From: DASUZB01 sp035535495
GTDB taxonomy: Bacteria > Actinomycetota > CALGFH01
Length of the DNA stretch: 5,328 bases
Direction of reading: 5' to 3'
Assembly: GCA_035535495.1 (NCBI GenBank)
Contig: DATLQA010000239.1
Span: 1-5,328, forward strand
The position numbers and the translations under genes were made by a program. Below are positions 1 through 4,965 of this stretch, one piece after another (the first letter of the stretch is position 1; each line of letters starts with the position of its first letter). The notes below the pieces were generated by a model that was not told where the DNA came from, searched no databases, and saw nothing but the letters and a program-made list of their open reading frames with translations.

Positions 1-156
1 GCTCGCCTACCGGCGCGCGGCAGGCAGCCACCCGGTGGCCATCCTTTGGGGCGCCACCGCCTGCCCGTTGGGGCAGTCACCCCAGTCCTTTGGCGGGGTG
101 GCACGGACCGTGGTCAGGCCGGCCACCGCCAGGAGCGAGTCGTCCCGCCAGCCGCC

Positions 157-178
157 GCCGCCCTACCTGCGGGGCAGT
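157..178. repeat. 22-bp direct repeat, copy 1
   Basis: This stretch matches 269-290 at 20 of 22 positions in the same orientation. The only differences are TA at 164-165 where the other copy has CG. The units start 112 bp apart. The TA substitution breaks most of the hairpin that the second copy can form. Both copies lie outside any supported gene. Function unknown. Confidence 0.6.
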
Positions 179-268
179 CGTCTGCTGTTCATCCCGAACA
201 GGAAGCCCGCACCACGGTCCTCAGCCGCCCGCCACCAGCGCGGGTCGCCCCAGACCCGAGCACGACGA

Positions 269-290
269 GCCGCCCCGCCTGCGGGGCAGT
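269..290. repeat. 22-bp direct repeat, copy 2
   Basis: Second copy of the 157-178 repeat, five bases past the regulator stop codon on the minus strand. Its right half (CGCCTGC followed by GGGGCAGT, 276-290) also appears at 58-77 with five extra bases (CCGTT) between the two blocks, making a degraded third copy. The unit contains the hairpin at 272-287, so the repeat may be a small structured RNA or DNA element. Confidence 0.6.
272..287 (-). terminator. Stem-loop after the regulator gene, possible terminator
   Basis: On the minus strand, eight bases after the TAA stop of the regulator gene, GCCCCG and CGGGGC form a perfect 6-bp stem around a 4-base loop (CAGG). Position suits a transcription end, but no U-tract follows, so it is not a canonical intrinsic terminator. 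GC-rich stems without U-tracts are common at actinobacterial gene ends. The element lies inside the 22-bp repeat, so it may have another role. Confidence 0.35.
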
Positions 291-295
291 GTCGG

Positions 296-922
296 TTAGA
301 TCAGGCCGGCGCGCAGGGCGTAGGCGACCGCGTGGGAGCGGTTGCGGAGCTGCAGGCGGGCGGTGACGTCGTGGATGACGTTCTTCACGGTGCGCTCGGA
401 GTAGGCCAGGTTGGTGGCGATCTCGGCGGTGTCGAACCCGTCGGCGACCAGCCGGAGGACCTTGGTCTCCCGGTCGGTCAGGCCGGCGAAGGTGAGCCCG
501 CGTGGCGCCAGCACCTGGCGCTGCAAGCGGCCAACCTGGTCGAGCAGCCGGCCGAGCAGGTCCGGCGGGACGGTACCGTCGCCCGCCGCGGCGGTGCGGA
601 TCGCCCCCACCAGCCGCTCGGGCATCGCGTCGGAGCGCCGCAGCATGCCGCAGGCGCCGGCTTCGACCGCGCTGAGCAGGGCGCCGTCGTCCAGCCGTGT
701 GGCCACCAGCAGCACCCGCCTGCAGCCGCTCCGCTGCACCGCCCGCAGGGTCTGGATGGTCGGCTCGTCGACCTCGTCGGCCACCACGATCGCGACCGCG
801 GCCGAGGCGGCATCGCCGTTCTCGGCCAGGGCGACCTCCGGGCGGGCGCGGAGCTGGCTGGCGATTCCGGCCTGGGAGATCGGGTCGCGGGCGTGGACGG
901 CCACCGGGATCCGTTCGGGCAT
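296..922 (-). CDS. LuxR/NarL-family response regulator with degenerate receiver
   Basis: A 208-residue DNA-binding transcription regulator. The N-terminal part (about residues 5-112) has the receiver fold pattern, with IPVAVHARDP as the first strand, VLLVAT (70-75) holding the conserved Thr75, and AVEAGACGMLRR (85-96). The C-terminal part (about 144-207) is a typical LuxR/GerE helix-turn-helix: LTDRETKVLRLVADG, then AEIATNLAYSERTVKNVIHD, ending in a short hydrophobic tail. The receiver is atypical: the usual acidic pair is reduced to Arg12-Asp13, the MPxxDG signature after the phosphoacceptor position is absent (VADEVDEPT, Asp49 nearest), and the conserved Lys is Arg95 or Arg96. It may therefore work without classical phosphorylation. 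I chose ATG at 922 because AAAGGAG sits five bases upstream; an ATG ten codons earlier lacks such a site. No histidine kinase is adjacent. It is divergent from the membrane/secreted protein operon, which is a plausible target by inference. Confidence 0.9.
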   Translation of the reverse strand: MPERIPVAVHARDPISQAGIASQLRARPEVALAENGDAASAAVAIVVADEVDEPTIQTLRAVQRSGCRRVLLVATRLDDGALLSAVEAGACGMLRRSDAMPERLVGAIRTAAAGDGTVPPDLLGRLLDQVGRLQRQVLAPRGLTFAGLTDRETKVLRLVADGFDTAEIATNLAYSERTVKNVIHDVTARLQLRNRSHAVAYALRAGLI

Positions 923-927
923 CAGGA

Positions 928-934
928 CTCCTTT
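928..934 (-). promoter_or_regulatory. Ribosome binding site of the regulator gene
   Basis: Read on the minus strand this is AAAGGAG, five bases before the ATG at 922. It is a near-perfect Shine-Dalgarno sequence and fixes the start ten codons downstream of the longest possible open frame. Confidence 0.8.
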
Positions 935-1057
935 CCAAGGGACCGGGAGCACCCTCCCACGCGGCGCTTTGCCACCGCTTTACGAGGACTCAACGGGCAT
1001 TGCTTCCTGCCCGAAGGTCTGGGCGCTCCGCCCCCTGGATACGGCCGCGTCCTCGGC

Positions 1058-1063
1058 TAGGGT
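1058..1063 (+). promoter_or_regulatory. -10-like element, probable leaderless promoter
   Basis: TAGGGT fits the actinobacterial TANNNT -10 pattern. Seven bases separate it from the ATG at 1071, so the expected transcript start falls on or next to the A of the start codon. No Shine-Dalgarno sequence is present in front of this ATG, which agrees with a leaderless message. No good -35 is visible at the usual distance. The surrounding GCTAGGGTT is nearly repeated before hpt. Confidence 0.5.
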
Positions 1064-1070
1064 TCAGGCC

Positions 1071-2405
1071 ATGGGCGCAAGCGCGGTGCTGTCCAGCCCC
1101 TCTCTGGCCGTCGAGGCCGGCGAAGAGGTGAGCTGCGAGGTCAAGGTCCGCAACAACGGGACCGTCGTCGACCAGTTCAGCTTCGAGGTGCTCGGCGACG
1201 CGGCGGCATGGTCGACGGTGGAGCCGGCCAGCCTGTCGCTGTTCCCCGACGCCGAGGAGAGCGTGCTGGTGTGGTTCCGGCCGCCCCGGTCGGCCGAGGT
1301 GCCCGCCGGCCCGGTGCCGTTCGCGGTCCGGGTCAGCTCACGCGAGGACCTGGAAGGCTCGGTCGTCGAGGAGGGTCTCCTCGAGATCAGCCACTTCGTC
1401 GACGCGTTCGCCGAGCTGTCACCGCGGACCTCGCGTGGCCGCCGGGCGGCCTGGCACGACCTGTCGTTCAACAACCGCGGCAACAGCCGGGTGCAGTCCA
1501 AGGTCACCGCCGGCGACCCTGACAAGCTGCTCTCGTTCGTGGTGTCCCCGCCTCGCATGGGCACCGAGCCCGGCGCCGCCTCCTTCGCCAGGGTCCGCGT
1601 GACCGCCCGCAAGCTGCTCTGGCGCGGCACCCCGCAGACGATCCCGTTCCAGGTGACGGTCACGCCCGACGGGGCCAGCCCGACCCTGCTGGACGGGTCG
1701 ATGGTCCAGGAACCGATGATTCCCGGCTGGGTCCCCCGCGCCGTCGCCGTCGGCCTGGCGCTGCTGATGGGCGCCGCGGTGGTCTGGGGGGTGGTGCTGA
1801 AACCGACCGTCGAGAACGCCGCCGCCCAGGCCGTCGCCGCGCCGCTGCAGGCGGCCGACAAGAACATCCAGGACCTCGCCGCCAAGGTGGGCACCTCGGT
1901 GCCGCCGATCGGCAATCCCAACAACCCCAACGACCCCACCGCCACCACCCTGCCCGGCACCGGGGCGCTCGGCGAGCCGATCAACGGCCGCATCGCGGTC
2001 AACGACGGTGCCGGCAACGGCGAGCCCACCGCGGAGGCCTTCGACGTCGGCGACCAGCAGGCGCTGTCCATCACCGACCTGGTGGTGCAGAACCCCAACG
2101 GCGACCGCGGCCGGCTGGCGGTCAGACGCGGCGACGACGTGATCCTGATCGAGGCGTTGGAGAACCTCCGCGACCTCGACTTCCACTTCGTCGCCCCGAT
2201 CGTGCTGCGGGAACAGGACCTGGTGGTGGAGGTGAACTGCGACCAGGAGGGCAAGCCGCAGCAACAGCAGACCTGCGAGGAGTCCGTGTCCTTCGTCGGC
2301 TTCCTCACCTCGCTGCAGCCGGCGGCGACGGTGCCGCCGACCACCGCCGCCGACCAGGCCCCGCCGACCACCATCGGCGGCGCCACGGAGACCACGGCGC
2401 CGTGA
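1071..2405 (+). CDS. COG1470-type membrane protein with two Ig-like domains
   Basis: A 444-residue protein of the type often annotated as 'hydrolytic protein' or COG1470 family in actinobacteria; I know of no demonstrated hydrolase activity. Residues about 4-108 form an Ig-like beta domain (AGEEVSCEVKVRNNGTVVDQ, then VEPASLSLFPDAEESVLVWF). Residues about 109-212 form a second (AELSPRTSRGRR, LSFNNRGNSRVQ, then LLWRGTPQTIPFQV). One membrane segment spans about 224-243. The C-terminal domain has a Cys pair (C390, C402) and ends in a Thr/Pro-rich tail (about 413-444). There is no N-terminal signal peptide, so I infer that the Ig-like half is cytoplasmic and the C-terminal half is outside; charges flanking the segment (R223, K244) do not settle it. 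ATG at 1071 is chosen because the family-like sequence begins there; the frame is open upstream but that part is antisense to the regulator gene. The next gene overlaps its stop by four bases. Confidence 0.85.
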   Translation: MGASAVLSSPSLAVEAGEEVSCEVKVRNNGTVVDQFSFEVLGDAAAWSTVEPASLSLFPDAEESVLVWFRPPRSAEVPAGPVPFAVRVSSREDLEGSVVEEGLLEISHFVDAFAELSPRTSRGRRAAWHDLSFNNRGNSRVQSKVTAGDPDKLLSFVVSPPRMGTEPGAASFARVRVTARKLLWRGTPQTIPFQVTVTPDGASPTLLDGSMVQEPMIPGWVPRAVAVGLALLMGAAVVWGVVLKPTVENAAAQAVAAPLQAADKNIQDLAAKVGTSVPPIGNPNNPNDPTATTLPGTGALGEPINGRIAVNDGAGNGEPTAEAFDVGDQQALSITDLVVQNPNGDRGRLAVRRGDDVILIEALENLRDLDFHFVAPIVLREQDLVVEVNCDQEGKPQQQQTCEESVSFVGFLTSLQPAATVPPTTAADQAPPTTIGGATETTAP

Positions 2406-3217
2406 CCACCCCCGGCCGGCCCGCGGCCCCGCGCCGGGGCGGCCGGCGGGTGCTGCTCGCCGCGGCGGTGGGGGTGATGCTGCTCGCCCCGGCCGGTGCC
2501 GCGCTCGCCCAGCCGGCGGTGACGGCGACCGCCACCTGCAGCCCGGACGGGTCGGCGACCTTCCAGCTCACCGTGACCGGCACGGAGTTCCCGCCGCAGG
2601 CGCCGGTGGCGGTGACCTTCACCGCCGTCGGGCAGGCCGACCCGGCCGCCCAGCCAGGCGCCCAGAACGCCACCAGCGACGCGGCCGGCGCGTTCACCGT
2701 CCGGCAGCAGGCCATCCCGGTCGGCCAGACCACCGCGTTCACGGTCCAGGCCGCCAGCGGCGCCACCGTCGCCACCGACGACGTCGACGTGCCCGCCTGC
2801 CCGCCGGCCGGGGAGACCACCACCACCGTCCAGGCCGTGGCCGACCGGGTCACGCTCAACCCCACCACCGGGGTGCCCGGCACGGTCGTCCAGGTCACCG
2901 GCACCGGCTTCGACCCTGGCGTCAGCTTGCGGCTGCGATGGGACCTCGGCCTCGGCGAGGTCACCGTGACCACCGGTCCCGCCGGCACGTTCCAGGCGGC
3001 GCTGCTGATCTTCCGCAAGGACGTCACCGGCCCCCGCCGCCTGGTGATCGAACCGGCCGGCGCCGGAGAGGGTCCCGGCGAGACCACGACCACCACCCAG
3101 CCAGGGGTCACCACCACCCCGCCGGCCGCCGACGTGGACGAGGCCGCGCTGACCTTCCTGGTGCTGCCCGCCCGCCAGAGTCCCGCCGTGGTCGGCCCGT
3201 TCGGCCAGGGCGGCTGA
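2402..3217 (+). CDS. Secreted Thr-rich protein with two tandem Ig/IPT-like domains
   Basis: A 271-residue protein that I do not recognise by name. It begins with a clear export signal: Arg-rich n-region (five Arg in residues 1-16), hydrophobic core (17-33) and an ALA-Q cleavage site after residue 36. RRVLL at 15-19 could also fit a Tat signal. The mature part has two similar beta-rich domains, about 40-133 and 148-218; the first has a Cys pair (C46, C133) likely to form a disulfide. Both share VTGT-x-F and a later AG-x-F motif, suggesting duplication. Thr-rich linkers follow (TTTT at 139-142, TTTTTQPGVTTTPP at 228-241). I see no LPXTG motif, lipobox or C-terminal membrane helix, so it is probably secreted or held by its partner. 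The GTG start lies inside GTGA with the upstream stop, so translation is probably coupled to the membrane-protein gene. Confidence 0.8.
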   Translation: MTTPGRPAAPRRGGRRVLLAAAVGVMLLAPAGAALAQPAVTATATCSPDGSATFQLTVTGTEFPPQAPVAVTFTAVGQADPAAQPGAQNATSDAAGAFTVRQQAIPVGQTTAFTVQAASGATVATDDVDVPACPPAGETTTTVQAVADRVTLNPTTGVPGTVVQVTGTGFDPGVSLRLRWDLGLGEVTVTTGPAGTFQAALLIFRKDVTGPRRLVIEPAGAGEGPGETTTTTQPGVTTTPPAADVDEAALTFLVLPARQSPAVVGPFGQGG

Positions 3218-3226
3218 ACCCCTGGC
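3204..3226 (+). terminator. Stem-loop spanning the stop codon, possible terminator
   Basis: GCCAGGG (3204-3210) pairs perfectly with CCCTGGC (3220-3226) around a 9-base loop that contains the TGA stop (3215-3217). It is the last structure before the hpt promoter. No U-tract follows, so termination would be factor-assisted or of the tractless kind; a role in mRNA stability is equally possible. Confidence 0.4.
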
Positions 3227-3267
3227 GGTCCCCCGAATCGGTGCTCCCGCGCTGGGCACGGGGCCGC

Positions 3268-3273
3268 TAGGCT
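3268..3273 (+). promoter_or_regulatory. -10-like element before hpt
   Basis: TAGGCT fits the TANNNT pattern and sits in GCTAGGCTT, which matches 8 of 9 bases of the element before the membrane-protein operon. The expected transcript start near 3280 would leave a leader of about 25 bases that contains the hpt ribosome binding site. No recognisable -35 is seen. Confidence 0.45.
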
Positions 3274-3294
3274 TGGGCCGGCGACCACCGGGCC

Positions 3295-3300
3295 GAGGAG
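3295..3300 (+). promoter_or_regulatory. Ribosome binding site of hpt
   Basis: GAGGAG lies five bases before the GTG at 3306. It supports that GTG over the TTG at 3273, which overlaps the -10-like element and would add eleven residues with no family match. Confidence 0.7.
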
Positions 3301-3305
3301 CGGGC

Positions 3306-3860
3306 GTGTACGAGGACGACATCGAGGCGGTGCTGCTCGACGAGCGGCGCATCCAGGAGAAGGTTGGCGAGCTGGCCGAGCGCATCTCCCGGGACTACGC
3401 GGGCCACGAGGTGCTGCTGGTAGGCGTGCTCAAGGGAGCGGTGGTGCTCATGGCCGACCTCTGCCGCCGGCTCACCGTCCCCCATGAGGTGGACTTCATG
3501 GCCGTGTCCAGCTACGGCGCCGCCACCGAGAGCTCCGGCGTGGTGCGGCTGCTCAAGGACCTGGACGCCGACCTCACCGGCAAGCACGTGATCCTGATCG
3601 AGGACATCGTGGACTCGGGGCTCACCCTCGACTACCTGGTGGAGACGCTATCGCCGCGCCGGCCGGCCTCGCTGGAGGTGTGCGTGCTGCTGACCAAGCC
3701 GGAGAAGCTCCAGACCGATCTGAAGGTGCGCTACAAGGGCTTCGACATCCCCAGCGCGTTCGTGGTCGGCTACGGGCTCGACTACGCCGAGCGGTACCGC
3801 AGCCTGCCGTTCCTCGCCACCCTGCGACCCGAGGTCTACGAGACCGGCCAGGCCGGATAG
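3306..3860 (+). CDS. hpt: Hypoxanthine-guanine phosphoribosyltransferase
   Basis: A cytoplasmic purine-salvage enzyme of 184 residues that joins hypoxanthine or guanine to PRPP, giving IMP or GMP and pyrophosphate. The family signatures are all present: LKGA (42-45) in the pyrophosphate loop, SSYG (68-71) starting the flexible active-site loop, the PRPP-binding motif ILIEDIVDSGLT (96-107) with E99, D100 and the probable general base D103, a base-contacting K131, and the C-terminal FVVGYGLDYAERYR (152-165). Length is normal for bacterial Hpt. The GTG start is supported by GAGGAG five bases upstream. The gene is first in an apparent two-gene operon with the deaminase (31-bp gap), which can feed it hypoxanthine. 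In many actinobacteria hpt lies between tilS and ftsH; neither is next to it here, so this may be a second copy or a rearranged locus. Confidence 0.95.
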   Translation: MYEDDIEAVLLDERRIQEKVGELAERISRDYAGHEVLLVGVLKGAVVLMADLCRRLTVPHEVDFMAVSSYGAATESSGVVRLLKDLDADLTGKHVILIEDIVDSGLTLDYLVETLSPRRPASLEVCVLLTKPEKLQTDLKVRYKGFDIPSAFVVGYGLDYAERYRSLPFLATLRPEVYETGQAG

Positions 3861-3880
3861 ACCGACCACACCACCGACGA

Positions 3881-3886
3881 AGGAGG
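3881..3886 (+). promoter_or_regulatory. Ribosome binding site deciding a TTG start
   Basis: AGGAGG, a perfect Shine-Dalgarno core, lies five bases before TTG at 3892. An ATG at 3888-3890 is only one base from this site and in a different frame, whose translation is a Pro/Arg-rich shadow. The spacing therefore favours the TTG. Confidence 0.75.
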
Positions 3887-3891
3887 CATGG

Positions 3892-4932
3892 TTGGACGTC
3901 GCCACCGCCCTCGACCGGCTGCCAAAGGTCGAGCTGCACTGCCACGTCGAGGGGACGATGCGCCCAGCGACCGTGGTGGAGCTGGCCCGCCAGAACGGCC
4001 TCGAGCTGCCCACCGCCGACCCGACCGAGCTGTACCGCTACACCAGCCTCGACTCGTTCCTCGAGGTGTTCTGGCTGGTGCAGTCCACCCTTGCCAGGCG
4101 CGAGGACTGGGCCCGGCTGGCCTACGAGAGCATCCTGGACGGCGCCGCCCACGGCCTGGTCTACCGGGAGACGTTCTTCACCCCGGCGCGGCACCTGGCC
4201 GCCGGGCAGGACCTGGCCGAGATCGTGGCCGGCCTGGCCGAGGGCCTGGACGCGGCCGAGAAGGAGACCGGGGCGCGGGCCATGCTGATCGCCGGCATCG
4301 ACCGTGCCTACGGCGGTGCCGCCGGCCGGGAGATGGTCGAGCGCCTGGTGGAGCTCCGACGGCTCGGCAGCCCCGGCACCGAGCGGGTGATCGGCATCGG
4401 CCTGGACTCCACCGAGCAGGGGGTCGACCCGGCCGACTTCGCCGAGGCGTTCGCCGTGGCCGGCAAGGCCGGCCTGCGCCGCACCTCCCACCAGGGCGAG
4501 ACCACCCCGCCCAGCTACATCCGGGCCGGGCTCGACCTGCTCGGCTCGGAGCGGATCGACCACGGCCTGACCAGCATGCAGGACCCGGAGCTGGTGGGCC
4601 GCCTGGCCGGCGAGCGCATCCCGCTGACCGTCTGCCCGAACTCCAACGTGCGGATCGCCAACGCCGTGCCCAGGCTCGAGGACCACCCGTACCCGAAGAT
4701 GCGCGCGGCCGGGCTGCTGGCCACGCTCAACACCGACGACCCGGCCCTCACCGACCTGGACCTCGGCCAGGAGTACCGCTCGGTGATGGCGGCGTTCGGC
4801 TACGACTGGGCCGACATGACCGCCATCGCCCTCGACGGCGTCGAGGCGACCTGGCTGGACGACGGCGACAAGCGCGAGCTGGCCGCCCGCGTGGAGCGCG
4901 AGGCGGCCACCCTGGGACCAGCCCCGAGCTGA
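3892..4932 (+). CDS. add: Adenosine/adenine deaminase-family zinc enzyme
   Basis: A 346-residue amidohydrolase that hydrolyses a 6-aminopurine to the 6-oxo form, releasing ammonia. Active-site motifs appear in family order: LPKVELHCH with metal ligands H16 and H18, SHQGE with ligand H200 and proton donor E203, IDHG with H224, CPNSN (248-252), and NTDDP with metal ligand D282 and substrate-contacting D283. All catalytic positions are intact and the length is normal. Unusually, GLDSTE (170-175) stands where classical adenosine deaminases carry an AGDE-type motif. From memory, GLDSSE-like versions mark adenine deaminases of the same fold, and aminodeoxyfutalosine deaminases are another related branch. 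The substrate is therefore uncertain; the gene symbol follows the family, not proof. It follows hpt by 31 bp and is probably co-transcribed. Either adenosine (with a nucleoside phosphorylase) or adenine directly would yield hypoxanthine for Hpt. The TTG start is set by AGGAGG five bases upstream. Confidence 0.88.
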   Translation: MDVATALDRLPKVELHCHVEGTMRPATVVELARQNGLELPTADPTELYRYTSLDSFLEVFWLVQSTLARREDWARLAYESILDGAAHGLVYRETFFTPARHLAAGQDLAEIVAGLAEGLDAAEKETGARAMLIAGIDRAYGGAAGREMVERLVELRRLGSPGTERVIGIGLDSTEQGVDPADFAEAFAVAGKAGLRRTSHQGETTPPSYIRAGLDLLGSERIDHGLTSMQDPELVGRLAGERIPLTVCPNSNVRIANAVPRLEDHPYPKMRAAGLLATLNTDDPALTDLDLGQEYRSVMAAFGYDWADMTAIALDGVEATWLDDGDKRELAARVEREAATLGPAPS

Positions 4933-4950
4933 CCGGGCAGGGCTCGGGGC
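4921..4950. terminator. Stem-loop between convergent genes, possible two-way terminator
   Basis: GCCCCGAGC (4921-4929) is the exact inverted repeat of GCTCGGGGC (4942-4950), giving a 9-bp stem with a 12-base loop that starts with the deaminase TGA stop (4930-4932). It lies in the short gap between two converging genes, 15 bases from the permease stop, so it could act on both strands. There is no U-tract on either side. Confidence 0.5.
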
Positions 4951-4965
4951 GGCCGGTGGCGGTGG

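Larger units (their letters stand above)
1..295. other. Gene-free region downstream of the regulator gene
   Basis: I can support no gene here. Open frames crossing it give Arg/Pro/Ala-rich translations with no domain and run on antisense to the regulator gene. The stretch does hold structure: a 13-bp dyad at 27-39 (GCCACC-C-GGTGGC), a perfect 6-bp hairpin with a 4-base loop at 61-76 (CTGCCC-GTTG-GGGCAG), another 6-bp hairpin at 241-258 (CGGGTC, 6-base loop, GACCCG) and one at 272-287. TCCTTTGG occurs twice (42-49 and 86-93). GGGGCAGT occurs three times (70-77, 171-178, 283-290). The region may be the 3' trailer of the regulator, a stretch of degraded DNA or the flank of a gene to the left; the sequence does not decide. 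Confidence 0.5.
923..1070. promoter_or_regulatory. Divergent intergenic promoter region
   Basis: The 148 bp between the divergent regulator gene and the membrane-protein operon must hold promoters for both. For the plus strand, a -10-like TAGGGT lies at 1058-1063. For the minus strand I see no convincing -35/-10 pair. A small hairpin (GGGAG at 945-949, CTCCC at 954-958) would fall in the untranslated leader of the regulator transcript. This is also where a regulator acting on its neighbour would be expected to bind, but I find no strong extended dyad. Confidence 0.5.

Noticed and set aside
35..1060. 341-residue plus-strand open frame
   Set aside because: Mostly antisense to the regulator gene, compositionally biased and without ribosome site or domain. 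I could not confirm coding in its first 260 bases either.
411..1070. Upstream extension of the membrane-protein frame
   Set aside because: The frame is open, but this part is antisense to the regulator gene and Ser/Arg-rich. The Ig-like sequence starts at 1071 and a -10-like element sits just before it.
2814..3120. ACC-rich Thr tracts as phase-variable repeats
   Set aside because: The tracts are short, interrupted and in trinucleotide register, so slippage would not shift frame. They read simply as Thr-rich linkers.
3273..3305. Longer hpt start at TTG
   Set aside because: The TTG overlaps the -10-like element, lacks a ribosome site and adds residues that do not resemble the family N-terminus.
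1064..3385. 773-residue open frame on the minus strand
   Set aside because: It is antisense to the membrane-protein and secreted-protein genes; its translation is Gly/Arg/Ser-rich with no domain. Long antisense frames are expected at this GC content.
3622..4686. 354-residue open frame on the minus strand
   Set aside because: Antisense to hpt and the deaminase, with low-complexity Gly/Ala/Val/Gln translation and no family match.
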